Source of the DNA: Microcoleus sp. FACHB-68
GTDB lineage: Bacteria; Cyanobacteriota; Cyanobacteriia; Cyanobacteriales; Oscillatoriaceae
NCBI RefSeq assembly: GCF_014695715.1
Contig: NZ_JACJOT010000008.1
Coordinates: 930,001 to 994,000 of the forward strand
Direction: 5' to 3'
Length of the DNA: 64,000 bases
Position numbers and translations under genes: made by a program. Positions within the stretch are counted from its first letter, which is position 1. Every line of letters starts with the position of its first letter. This document shows, piece after piece, positions 19,278 to 27,907 of this stretch. The notes under the pieces were generated by a model, which saw nothing but the letters and a program-made list of their open reading frames with translations, had not been told where the DNA came from and did not search any database.

Positions 19278-20317
19278 GTAAAAAGCATTACTCAACGTAC
19301 CTGCTTTTTACCATTCCTGTATCCTAAGTTAGAATGTTCAGCATAGATTCAAGACAACCATGCTAGTATTTGAGGCAAAATTACGAGGAACAAACGCGCA
19401 GTACGCCATCTTGGATGAAATGATTCGGACTGCCCGTTTTGTGCGTAATTCCTGCCTGCGATACTGGATGGACAATACTGGGGTTACGAAATACGACCTC
19501 AATAAATATTGCAAAATACTCAGAGAACAATTTGATTGGTGCAAAAAACTTTCAGCTCAAGCTTGTCAAGCTAGCGCCGAAAGAGCTTGGAGTGCCATTG
19601 CCCGATTCTTTGAGAACTGCAAGAAAGAAGTTACAGCCAAAAAAGGCTTCCCTAAATTTAAAAAACATCAGACTCACGGTTCTGTTGAGTACAAAGTCGA
19701 TGGCTGGTTATTATCGGATGACCGATTAACCATTACCTTTAGGGTCGGATTAAAGCCATCAAGCGGTTAGGGAGAACGCATCTCAAGGTATCAAGGCGGC
19801 GTAAAGACTTTGTGGTTAAGACCGCAAGGGCGCTTGTCCAGTCGGCAGACTTGGTAGCCATTGAAGACCTAAAAGTGCAGAATATGGTCAAGAACCATCA
19901 TCTAGCCAAGTCAATCTCTGATGCTAGCTGGACATTGTTTAGGCAGTGGTTGGAGTATTTTGGAAAAGTGTTTCATGTGCCGGTCATTGCGGTTGCACCT
20001 CATTACACGTCCCAGAATTGCTCCAACTGTGGATGTGAAGTGAAGAAATCCTTATCCACTCGTACCCATAAATGTAACAAGTGCGGGTACTTGGATAATC
20101 GTGACACGAATGCTGCCATCAACATTTTGGCGAAAGCATTACAAGGTTTAGCACAACTACCGAGGGGCACTCGGAAAGTCACGTCTGGGGATGAGATGAC
20201 CCACTGCGATTATGGGGAAACCCAGAAAAGTAAGGTTGCTCGTAGAACCAGAAAGTCTCATCAGTGATGATGAGAATCCCCACTCCCAGCAATAGCGGGG
20301 TGGGGAGGATGTCAATA
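19278..20317 (+). mobile_element. IS200/IS605-type element remnant (left hairpin to right end)
   Basis: A perfect inverted repeat (GTAAAAAGCA 19278-19287, TGCTTTTTAC 19302-19311) precedes a deleted tnpB. After it comes a G/C-rich right end finishing in GGGGAGGATGTCAA (about 20304-20317). The same end sequence occurs in reverse complement at 49376. No tnpA is present. The left boundary is a guess; the right end is supported by the second copy. Confidence 0.6.
19360..20267 (+). pseudogene. tnpB (OrfB) with internal deletion and frameshift
   Basis: TnpB is the RNA-guided nuclease of IS200/IS605 elements. The first frame (19360-19770) carries the N-terminal domain up to ITFRVG. The second frame, readable from about 19745 to 20267, resumes at IKAIKRLGRTHLKV. 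The segment that normally lies between them, roughly a hundred residues holding the RuvC-I Asp, is missing, and the junction changes frame. What remains is the RuvC-II Glu in AIEDL, a CxxC...CxxC zinc ribbon (CSNCGCEV, CNKCGYL) and the RuvC-III Asp in NRDTNAA. Without RuvC-I it cannot cleave DNA. A deleted pseudogene is the simplest reading. Confidence 0.8.
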
Positions 20318-20391
20318 AGTAACACCATCGGCTGAGAGAATTCGACCCCATAAAGCGGTATATTTCAGGGAAGTCAGCGTCGGAATTTGCA

Positions 20392-21024
20392 GTGCCAAGA
20401 ATCATCGCCATCATCAACGGTAAGGGAGGCGTCGGGAAAACCACGACGGCAGTCAATTTGGCTGCTGCCCTCTCGGAGAAAACACGCGTTCTTTTAGTCG
20501 ATGCCGATCCTCAAGGATCTGCCTCTTGGTGGGTTGAGCGTGGGGAGGAAAAAATGGGCTTCGATCTGTCTCGAAATACAGATCCGAAACTTTTGGGGCG
20601 TTTGCGGAAGGTAGAAGGCTACGAGATAGTCGTCGTAGATACACCGCCGGCGCTGAGATCCGAAGCTTTAGCGGCGGTGGTGGCAAGTGCGGATTATGTG
20701 GTTTTGCCCACACCTCCAGCGCCGATGGATCTAACTGTGCTGATTGAAACCGTACGGGAAGCCATCATGCCGGTGGGAACCGCCCATCGGGTGCTTCTAA
20801 CTAGAGTGGATACGCGGAGTTTAGGAGAAGCACTAGAGGCTCAAAACACACTTCTCGAATTAGGAATCCCCGCTTGCAATGCTTTTGTGCGTGCATATAA
20901 AGCACACGAAAGAGCCGCACTTGATGGAGTTCCCATTACAAAAGCGAAAGGAAAAAACGCACGAGAAGCTGAAGCAGATTACCGCCGCGTGGCAGAAGAA
21001 ATACAGCGTGACTGGAGGAAATAA
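20392..21024 (+). CDS. ParA-family ATPase
   Basis: A 210-residue P-loop ATPase with the deviant Walker A KGGVGKTT (Lys11 is the signature lysine, Lys16 the P-loop lysine), [12 protein letters not shown], and VDTPPA as Walker B. It is short and lacks the N-terminal helix-turn-helix of plasmid P1-type ParA. Such ATPases position DNA, carboxysomes or other cargo on the nucleoid, with a small partner that stimulates ATP hydrolysis. The next gene overlaps by one base (TAATG) and is a good candidate partner. The pair sits between an IS remnant and a HicAB module, which suggests an accessory origin. Confidence 0.88.
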   Translation: MPRIIAIINGKGGVGKTTTAVNLAAALSEKTRVLLVDADPQGSASWWVERGEEKMGFDLSRNTDPKLLGRLRKVEGYEIVVVDTPPALRSEALAAVVASADYVVLPTPPAPMDLTVLIETVREAIMPVGTAHRVLLTRVDTRSLGEALEAQNTLLELGIPACNAFVRAYKAHERAALDGVPITKAKGKNAREAEADYRRVAEEIQRDWRK

Positions 21025-21698
21025 TGGCTAAAAAACGGCTTGCAGACTTGTTACATGAAGAAGCGGAAAAATTCCCGAATTCAGAAACTGAGGGAGTTCT
21101 AGAAGCTCAGGTTGAAGAAGTTCTAGAAGAGGAAGCAGACACAGAAGACGAGGCTGAAACAGAAGAACATGACGACACTCGCCCGAAACGCACAGCCCCA
21201 ACCAAAGCTGAATTACAAGCCATTGTCAATGAATTAACCGCATCTCTAGCGTTAGCCCACCAAACAGTTGAATCTCAACAGCAACAAATTGCTGAATTAC
21301 AGTCTGAGTTAGACATTCAAAGAGCATCCGTTGCTGACTTACAATCTGAGTTAGACAAGCAAACAACCTCCGTTACTGACTTGCAGAAAAAGCTAGATCG
21401 CGCTCAGCACAAGAAAAATGAATTTGAGGAAGCTAAAAAAGCAGCCTTGCAACTTGCAGAAGCCAACTCAAAACTCATTGAAGAAATCGAGGCGTTGAAA
21501 AAAGACAAGGAACCCGTTAAACAAAAAGACAAGGAACCCGTTAAACAAAAAGACAAGGAACCGGCTAAACAAAAAGAGACGGCACTCGTTAAAAAACAGC
21601 AAGAATTCATCAAAGCGCCAGGAAGATTTGAGCGGTTTGTTCTCCCCCTAAGCCAGGAGAAGGCTGACACCGGCGCAAATAGTTGGATGCTTGACTAA
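21024..21698 (+). CDS. Coiled-coil partner of the ParA ATPase
   Basis: A 224-residue protein with a short basic N-terminus ([10 protein letters not shown]), an acidic low-complexity stretch (Glu/Asp-rich, residues ~15-55), a long Gln-rich coiled coil (~65-150) and three tandem KDKEPVKQ units (~160-183), encoded by 24-bp DNA repeats. The C-terminus ends GANSWMLD. ParA partners such as ParB, MinE and McdB often carry a basic N-terminal peptide that activates the ATPase, so a regulatory partner is a reasonable inference. No ParB DNA-binding HTH is visible. The cargo is unknown. A McdB-like or other adaptor role cannot be told from sequence alone. Confidence 0.6.
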   Translation: MAKKRLADLLHEEAEKFPNSETEGVLEAQVEEVLEEEADTEDEAETEEHDDTRPKRTAPTKAELQAIVNELTASLALAHQTVESQQQQIAELQSELDIQRASVADLQSELDKQTTSVTDLQKKLDRAQHKKNEFEEAKKAALQLAEANSKLIEEIEALKKDKEPVKQKDKEPVKQKDKEPAKQKETALVKKQQEFIKAPGRFERFVLPLSQEKADTGANSWMLD

Positions 21699-21905
21699 AA
21701 GTTATACGGTTTTTATTTTGAGGCGCTACAAATAGAACCCCCCTACCTTTCTTTTGGGATGTGGGGGGATCATGTAGCCAGGGGAAAAGGAAATAAGATT
21801 AATCTCATTTGTGCCGGTGCCGGTGTTGCAACAATTAACCGCAGATTCCGCAGGTAATACTAAGTCCGGTTTGCCCCGACTTTGCTACAATTCCAATATG
21901 TTCTC

Positions 21906-22127
21906 ATGCCTAAAAAGATTCGAGAACTCAAAAGCCTGTTGCTGAAAGCCGGGTTCACTTATCGTTCGGCAAAAGGCAGTCATACGAGATGGATTCATCC
22001 TTTGCTACCTAGTGAACCCATTACTATTGCTGGAAATGACGGCGATGATGCCAAACTCTATCAAGAGAGAGAAGTTATCCGAAAACTTGAGAGATTGAAA
22101 GCAATTGAAGAGGGCGAGTCAGAATAA
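21906..22127 (+). CDS. hicA: HicA-type mRNA interferase toxin
   Basis: A small basic protein (73 residues) with the HicA double-stranded-RNA-binding fold: PKKIRELKSLLLKAGF, then KGSHTRW with catalytic His26, then TIAGNDGDDA. HicA toxins degrade mRNA during translation and are blocked by HicB. I start at the ATG at 21906; an in-frame TTG at 21882 would add eight residues. The stop overlaps the start of hicB by one base (TAATG), the usual toxin-first arrangement of hicAB. Confidence 0.85.
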   Translation: MPKKIRELKSLLLKAGFTYRSAKGSHTRWIHPLLPSEPITIAGNDGDDAKLYQEREVIRKLERLKAIEEGESE

Positions 22128-22354
22128 TGCAATTACATTACACAGTTGTTATTCACTGGTCTAATGAAGATAACTGCTACCTCGTTCACTTACCCGATTT
22201 TCCATCCCAACAGTTCCACACTCATGGAAATACCTACGAAGAAGCTTTAAAGAATGCACAAGAAGTATTAGAGCTTTTAGTAGAAGAATATCAGGCAGAG
22301 GGTAAACCCCTCCCAGAACCTAAAACTATAGAGCAAAACGTTCAGTTTGCTTGA
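22127..22354 (+). CDS. hicB: HicB-type antitoxin
   Basis: A 75-residue HicB protein with the partial RNase H-like fold: YTVVIHWSNEDNCYLVHLPDFP, then HGNTYEEALKNAQEVLELL. It neutralises HicA by direct binding. It has no C-terminal DNA-binding domain, so autorepression by HicB itself is unlikely here. It is coupled to hicA by a one-base overlap. After it come 268 bases without a gene, containing degenerate repeats around 22440-22500. Confidence 0.85.
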   Translation: MQLHYTVVIHWSNEDNCYLVHLPDFPSQQFHTHGNTYEEALKNAQEVLELLVEEYQAEGKPLPEPKTIEQNVQFA

Positions 22355-22546
22355 AAATTGGTAAGGTGAAGTTGTCAGATTTCAAACATATAATATTTTG
22401 CGTTTGCGCCGGCAGAATGTGGCTCATATCCAATTCATCTACGTTGATCTTTCATCTGTGTTTATCTGTGTATGGCTAGCGCTACGCTGCGCTATCATCT
22501 GTGGTTAAAATTCAATCACTTTACTTCTGCAAAAGAAGATTAGGTG

Positions 22547-22592
22547 AATACAAAAACAAATCCTCCGGACGGTATTTGAACTGTCCGGAGGA
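22547..22592 (-). terminator. Terminator of the M50 protease gene
   Basis: A perfect 10-bp stem (TCCTCCGGAC 22561-22570, GTCCGGAGGA 22583-22592) with a 12-nt loop. Read on the reverse strand it is followed by TTTGTTTTTGTATT. It lies 31 bases beyond the stop codon of the protease gene. Confidence 0.8.
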
Positions 22593-22622
22593 AATAATAA
22601 GTTATGAATTAAAGAAAGCTAG

Positions 22623-23723
22623 TTAAGCGGGATTGGCTTGCGCTCTTTTCTCAAGTAAGCTGATAATCGCAGCTTTTTCTATAAGCCCGACAATCGCTCC
22701 GTTTTCACGAATCACCGGCAGCTCAGTTAGCTGTTTTGTTTCCAGTAACGTCACAACTTCTAGTAACGATTGTTCCGGTTTAACGACGTTAGCGAATTCG
22801 ATGGGTTTCATCAAGTCTTTCACTTGAGTTTGGGGCCACTGATCAGTTGGAATTGCTTTCAAATCGTCAACCGAAATCGCGCCCAACACTTGCCCTTCAG
22901 TATCGGTGACAAAGAACTTACGCCAAGTTGCTTTGCCAATGATGTACTCGTTTGCCAATTCTCTCAGGGTCAACTCTGCCGGCACAATCGGACTATTCGG
23001 ATTCACCGCATCTTCAGCCGTCAAACCGGCTAATTTATCTTGCACTGTGGCAAACTGAGCAGAGCGACCGGCATTTTGCAGTAAGAAGAAGCCGATTAAC
23101 AAATTCCAGAAGTTGCCGAACACCCCAGTAGCGATTGCAATCCAGCCAATAATTTGACCGACGCGACTGGCAAACACAACACCTTTATAAGGATTGCCGG
23201 TGAACTTCCAGACTGCGGCTTTGAGGATATTACCGCCATCAAGAGGTAAACCAGGAATCAGGTTAAAGGCAGCCAGGACTAAATTAATCGAAGCGAGGAG
23301 TCCCACAATTGCCGCAACCGGCCCTGTCAGACCGATGCCGGTGCCAATGGCTGTAAACAAACCAAAGAGTAAAAAGCTAACTGCCGGCCCTGCGATGGCC
23401 ACCCAGAACGCCTCTGCCGGTGTTTTTGACTCTCTTTCCAGACTTGCTAAACCACCAAACAGAAACAGAGTAATCGATTTCACTTCTATTCCCTGCTGCA
23501 TGGCGACAAAACTATGCCCCAACTCGTGCGCTAAGACAGAAGCGAACAGCAACAGCGCCGCAACAAATCCCAACACCCAGGGCATCGCGCCGCCCATTGC
23601 CGGAAATTGAGCTGCGAGTCCACCACCATAACTGAACGTCACTAAGCCCAAAACTAAAAACCAGGAGAGATTCACAAAAAATGGAATCCCAAATAAGTTG
23701 CCTACGCGGATGTTGCCGTTCAT
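22623..23723 (-). CDS. Site-2-protease-type M50 metalloprotease with CBS pair
   Basis: An intramembrane zinc protease of 366 residues. The first half has several hydrophobic segments. The zinc ligands are in AHELGHS (His66, Glu67, His70), and the third ligand site is in PGLPLDGG (Asp162). The C-terminal ~120 residues form a tandem CBS domain (from about 245), which in relatives senses adenine nucleotides or controls activity. S2P enzymes release membrane-bound regulators such as anti-sigma factors; the substrate here is unknown. AAGGAG lies eight bases before the ATG at 23723. It is monocistronic with its own terminator. Confidence 0.93.
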   Translation of the reverse strand: MNGNIRVGNLFGIPFFVNLSWFLVLGLVTFSYGGGLAAQFPAMGGAMPWVLGFVAALLLFASVLAHELGHSFVAMQQGIEVKSITLFLFGGLASLERESKTPAEAFWVAIAGPAVSFLLFGLFTAIGTGIGLTGPVAAIVGLLASINLVLAAFNLIPGLPLDGGNILKAAVWKFTGNPYKGVVFASRVGQIIGWIAIATGVFGNFWNLLIGFFLLQNAGRSAQFATVQDKLAGLTAEDAVNPNSPIVPAELTLRELANEYIIGKATWRKFFVTDTEGQVLGAISVDDLKAIPTDQWPQTQVKDLMKPIEFANVVKPEQSLLEVVTLLETKQLTELPVIRENGAIVGLIEKAAIISLLEKRAQANPA

Positions 23724-23855
23724 TCTCGGCTCCTTTTTAGTACATCTTAGAGAAGAGAAGCTTAATTTGGCCTCTCGACTTCTCTATTGTAACGAAGCGT
23801 AAACAAGGCTTTCAGTTTTCCACTAGCGTGGTTGCCGTCCCTTAAGGTTCGGTTT

Positions 23856-24012
23856 TGGGCATTGGGGATTGGGCATGGGGCATGGGGCATTGGGGATTGG
23901 GCATGGGGCATGGGGCATGGGGCATGGGGCATGGGGCATGGGGCATGGGGCAATGGGCATGGGGCATTGGGGATTGGGGATTGGGCATGGGGCATGGAGC
24001 ATGGGGCATGGG
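23856..24012. repeat. Heptamer array (GGGGCAT-type)
   Basis: About 150 bases built almost entirely of GGGGCAT, GGGCATT and GGGGATT units in direct orientation on the + strand. It resembles the short tandemly repeated sequences of filamentous cyanobacteria. The 369-base gap 23724-24093 contains nothing else except a GCTTCCGCGAAGC palindrome near 24047. Confidence 0.85.
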
Positions 24013-24093
24013 TTTTTGATATCGTAGTTACCGCGTCCTTAGCTTGCTTCCGCGAAGCGGTGGGATGGGGCATTGCTGAGATACGGGGTGATT

Positions 24094-24468
24094 ATGGCAA
24101 GACCTGATTTTGAAGACTTGGAGGTTTATAAATTAGCGGAGAGCTTGGCTAATAATATTTGGGATATTGTTAAGCAGTGGAACACTTTTGCTCAAGATAC
24201 AATAGGTAAGCAAATTGTTCGCTCGGCAGATAGTATTTGTGCCAATATCGCCGAAGGCAGAGGTCGGTATAATGACCAAGACAATCGGCGTTTTGTAAAG
24301 ATTGCCAGAGGCTCATTATACGAAACCATAAACTGGTTAAGATTAGCCTATGCAAGGCAACTCTTGAGCAGTGAACAGGTAGGCCGGCTTAAACCAATTA
24401 CTGATGAACTATTACCCAAACTTAATGCTTACTTAAAATCAATAGGACATAGGGAACATAGGGAATAG
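24094..24468 (+). CDS. Four-helix-bundle protein (S23 / IVP family)
   Basis: A 124-residue all-helical protein with the family signature: FEDLEVYKLAESLA, KQIVRSADSICANIAEGRGR and RGSLYETINWL. Members occur as intervening sequences inside some bacterial 23S rRNA genes and as free-standing genes in cyanobacteria, and form homo-pentamers of four-helix bundles. Their cellular role is not established. The ATG at 24094 is chosen because the family starts with DFEDLEVYK. The gene lies between heptamer arrays of opposite orientation. Confidence 0.85.
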   Translation: MARPDFEDLEVYKLAESLANNIWDIVKQWNTFAQDTIGKQIVRSADSICANIAEGRGRYNDQDNRRFVKIARGSLYETINWLRLAYARQLLSSEQVGRLKPITDELLPKLNAYLKSIGHREHRE

Positions 24469-24486
24469 AGAAAGGGAAAAAATTAC

Positions 24487-24533
24487 ACTTGCCCAATCTC
24501 CAATACCCAATGCCCAATGCCCCATGCCCCAAT
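24487..24533. repeat. Heptamer array (CCCCATG-type)
   Basis: Several heptamers of the CCCAATG/CCCCATG type, in the opposite orientation to the array at 23856-24012. It abuts the end of sbcC. Confidence 0.75.
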
Positions 24534-27500
24534 TAAACAGAAAGACTGATTTTAGACCCATTGGGGGTTTTAATCACCTCAATCCGAGCTTGGAAAGCCT
24601 CTTTGAATTGCGGCATATGAGTGACAGTGAGAATGCAAGCAAACTCTGGGGCGATGGCATTGATCGCAGAAATTAAGCGATCGCATCCTTCTGCGTCTTG
24701 TGTCCCGAAACCTTCATCCACAATTAGCATTTGCAAGGCTGTACCAGAACGGTGTGCCAGCAACCGGGCGAGGGCGAGACGAATGGCAAAGTTAATGCGG
24801 AAGGCTTCCCCGCCAGAGTAGGTTTCGTAAGGGCGCGTGCCACGGGCGTCGGCAATCAAAATATCTAAGGTGTCGATGAGTTTACCGGCACTCTTAGAGG
24901 ATGCTTTTTTGCTTTTACCGGCTCGTTGCGTCACAAACTGGATGTGCAACTGATTTGCACTTAACCTCGATAAAATTTGATTGGTTTCCGCTTCCAGCTG
25001 CGGCAGCACATTCTCAATCATCAGCGCTTGGATGCCATTTTTGCCAAAGGCTGCGGCAAGTTCCTGATAAACGCGCTGTTGTCTGAGTCCGGTTTGCAAC
25101 TGTTGCTGCTGTTCGCTTAGTTGTATCTGGAGGTTTTCAAGATGCTGCTGTTGTTGTTGCAAACGCCCCAAACTCGCCAGCCGGCTATCTAGCTGAGTGC
25201 GTCGCGCTGAGATTTGCTGTTCTAAGGATTGAATCTTAGTACCGGCATCCGGGGTTTCCAATAGCTGCCGGTTAATGCTTTCAATTTGATTTGCAATCCC
25301 CTGCCGGTCTTGATTTCGCACTTGCAGCCGGCTGGTTAGCTCCTCTGTCCTGATAGACAGTTGCGGGTACTGTTCACGGGCGGATAGCAATTCTTGGTAA
25401 CGCGCCAGCCAAGTTTGCGCCTTGCCTCTGGCTTCACTGACTGCTTTATGGGCTTGCCGGTCATAACCGAGTTCAGCCAACTGCTGCTCAAGGCCGGCAA
25501 TTTGTTGGGAGAATTCGGAAGATGTTTGCTGCTGTTCGAGATCCTGGGTGAGTTGGGCAATTTGCGCTTGCAGTTCTGGCTTGCGGGCATCAATTTGCGC
25601 TTGCCGGCGCGTTGCGGTTTTAATTTCTGCCTGCTTAATTTCCGCCCAACGCCAACGATCCACCTGTCCGCGAGTCAGGGCGTGATCTTTCTCGTCATAG
25701 TTGAGCTGTTGCAATTTCCCGTCAAGCTGTTGCAGTTCTGCATACACCTCCGTGGCATAAGTGCCGGTGGAGAGCGATCGCTCCAGCTTTTCTTTTTCCT
25801 CTGCCAATTGTTGCAGCCGGTGCCGGTCAGATGTTGTGGCGTCTAATTGTGCCTGCAAACTGCCTCGGCGCTCTCGTAGGGCGTCATAACCGGCCAGTTC
25901 ATGGCTTAGCTGCTGATATTCCGTTCGCAGAACTTGAATCTCCCGCTCGGATGTGGCCAGTTGCTCTCGCACCACCCACAACTGATTGAGAATTTCTTGC
26001 TGTTCCGCTTGATGTTTTTCCATCACCAAGTCCCAGTGATGTTCATCTAGGGGGCGATCGCACAAGGGGCAGGGCGGAAATTGTGAGTTCATCAGTGAAA
26101 TCGCAGAATTTCCCCGGCTTTCCTGCTCAACTGCTCCCTTTTGCAACATCAGCATTTTTTGCTCCATTTCTGAGAGCTTCATCTCATAATCTCGCTGATG
26201 CGCTTGCAGGCGTTCCATAAAGCTGCGCCGTTCCAGTCCTTTTTCCCGCACTCGCTGCTGATAAACGCGCTTTTTCTCTAAATCTTCCAACTGATTCGCC
26301 ACTTCTATAACAGCTTGTTGCAGTTGCGGCTGATGTTGTTGCTGCGTTTGCAGTTGGTAAGCTTGGTTATAAAGTTCTTCCAGACGGGCACCCATCCGAG
26401 CATGGGCGCGTTCCAGTTCAGTTTGCAGGCTGTTGCGGCGCTGAATGAGGGGGGCGACTTGAGTTTGCAACTGATCTAAACCGGCCAGTCTATCCCGCGC
26501 TTGTTGCAATTGAGCCATGCCGGCTTCTATTTCAGGCGCTTGTTTCAGGGTTTGCTGAATTTCTTCTTCCTGTTGCAACAAGGCGTCTAGCTGGGCTTTG
26601 GCTGAAGAAATTTGGCCGCCAAGATAGGACAGATGTTGCGTCAGCTGCTGTTGCACCTGCTGCCGGCGTTCTTGAATGTCTTGGTGAGTTTGCCACTTGG
26701 AAACTTGAATTTCTTCTTGGGCTTGTAGTTGCAAGAATTGGGCGTAACCGGCATCAATTGCTTGTTGCTGTTGCAAAAGTGCTTCTAATTCTTGCTGTCG
26801 CCGGCGCGTAGTGGCAAGTTCTTGTTGCAAGCGATCGCATTCACTGCTGAGTTGATCGTATTGCTGCCGGTGCCACACTTGCTGTTGTTGCCAAGTTTGC
26901 CGCTGATGCTGTTGGGCTTGCAGTTGTTGCAATTGTTGCCGATCACTGTCTTGTTCACGATGCAACTGGGCGATCATTTCTTCGAGTTGCGCGAGTTCTT
27001 GGGCAATTGCCGGCTTGACTTGCAGTTGAGCTTGAATTGATTGCAAACTCTGCTCTAATACTTCTATCTGACCTTTAAATTGGCGAGAACGGTCTTTTGC
27101 TTGTTCTGCTAATTCGTCATAATGGTTGAGTTTGAGCAACTCCGCTAAAATTTCTTTGCGTTCGGTGGGGCGCTTGAGCATGAATTCATCAGCTCGACCT
27201 TGGCGCAAGTAAGCAGAGTTAATAAATGTCTCGTAGTCGAGTTTCAAATGTTGGATAATTTTCTCTTGCGTCGCCCGAACGCCGCGCTCGGTTAACGCCC
27301 GAAAACCGTCGCCGGTGGCTATTTGAAATTCCAAGCCAGATGCGTGTCCTCGCTGCCGGCTGCGAATAATGCGATAGATTTGATCGTTATTCTGGAAGGT
27401 AAAATCGACACGGGCTTCTTTGGCTCCCATGTGGATGATATCGTCTTCCGAGGCGGCGCGGCTTTGACCCCAAATCGACCAGGCGATCGCTTCGAGTAGG

Positions 27501-27616
27501 GAAGATTTACCGGCACCATTCGGCCCACAAATGCAAGCGGTGTGCAAGCCGGCAAACTCTAGGGTTGCGTCAGAGTAACTTAGAAAGTTTTTTAGGATCA
27601 GTTGATGCGGAATCAT
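24533..27616 (-). CDS. sbcC: SbcC/Rad50-type exonuclease ATPase subunit
   Basis: A 1027-residue SMC-like protein with an N-terminal Walker A (GPNGAGKS at 31-38) and very long Gln-rich coiled coils. A central zinc hook CPLC lies at about 513-516, and the C-terminal signature SGGE and Walker B LIVDEGFG bring both ATPase halves together. With the SbcD nuclease it opens hairpins and processes DNA ends. The sbcD gene is not adjacent. The reverse complement of the coiled-coil region gives several spurious Leu-rich open frames. The gene is flanked on both sides by CCCCATG heptamer arrays. Confidence 0.93.
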   Translation of the reverse strand: MIPHQLILKNFLSYSDATLEFAGLHTACICGPNGAGKSSLLEAIAWSIWGQSRAASEDDIIHMGAKEARVDFTFQNNDQIYRIIRSRQRGHASGLEFQIATGDGFRALTERGVRATQEKIIQHLKLDYETFINSAYLRQGRADEFMLKRPTERKEILAELLKLNHYDELAEQAKDRSRQFKGQIEVLEQSLQSIQAQLQVKPAIAQELAQLEEMIAQLHREQDSDRQQLQQLQAQQHQRQTWQQQQVWHRQQYDQLSSECDRLQQELATTRRRQQELEALLQQQQAIDAGYAQFLQLQAQEEIQVSKWQTHQDIQERRQQVQQQLTQHLSYLGGQISSAKAQLDALLQQEEEIQQTLKQAPEIEAGMAQLQQARDRLAGLDQLQTQVAPLIQRRNSLQTELERAHARMGARLEELYNQAYQLQTQQQHQPQLQQAVIEVANQLEDLEKKRVYQQRVREKGLERRSFMERLQAHQRDYEMKLSEMEQKMLMLQKGAVEQESRGNSAISLMNSQFPPCPLCDRPLDEHHWDLVMEKHQAEQQEILNQLWVVREQLATSEREIQVLRTEYQQLSHELAGYDALRERRGSLQAQLDATTSDRHRLQQLAEEKEKLERSLSTGTYATEVYAELQQLDGKLQQLNYDEKDHALTRGQVDRWRWAEIKQAEIKTATRRQAQIDARKPELQAQIAQLTQDLEQQQTSSEFSQQIAGLEQQLAELGYDRQAHKAVSEARGKAQTWLARYQELLSAREQYPQLSIRTEELTSRLQVRNQDRQGIANQIESINRQLLETPDAGTKIQSLEQQISARRTQLDSRLASLGRLQQQQQHLENLQIQLSEQQQQLQTGLRQQRVYQELAAAFGKNGIQALMIENVLPQLEAETNQILSRLSANQLHIQFVTQRAGKSKKASSKSAGKLIDTLDILIADARGTRPYETYSGGEAFRINFAIRLALARLLAHRSGTALQMLIVDEGFGTQDAEGCDRLISAINAIAPEFACILTVTHMPQFKEAFQARIEVIKTPNGSKISLSV

Positions 27617-27837
27617 AATAAAGTCAAGGTTATAAATTTAAAATGAGCAGCAATCTTTTGTCTTTTCCGTTTTCAGTTTTTCCTAACCGGCTGTTGTTGC
27701 TTTCCATGTTGTCTGACTGTTGAGCATTCCAAATAACTATTGTGTGCCAGTCAGACTAAGGATTACAGCTATTTATCAATTAATTTTACAATTGTTTACA
27801 TTTTTGCGGGCAACCCATAAGATTCTATCAAATCTCC

Positions 27838-27867
27838 TCATGCCCCATGCCCCATGCCCCATGCCCC
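27838..27867. repeat. Short heptamer array (CCCCATG)
   Basis: Four direct heptamers on the + strand between sbcC and the next gene, in the same orientation as 24487-24533. The open frame of the downstream gene runs through it, which is why an upstream ATG at 27854 appears; that start is not credible. Confidence 0.8.
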
Positions 27868-27907
27868 TCTCCCTAACAGATTTACTAGCTTAAAGGAAAA
27901 TAATAGT

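Noticed and set aside
23762-24107. Reverse His/Pro-rich and forward Gly/Trp-rich frames
   Set aside because: Translation of the GGGGCAT heptamer array.
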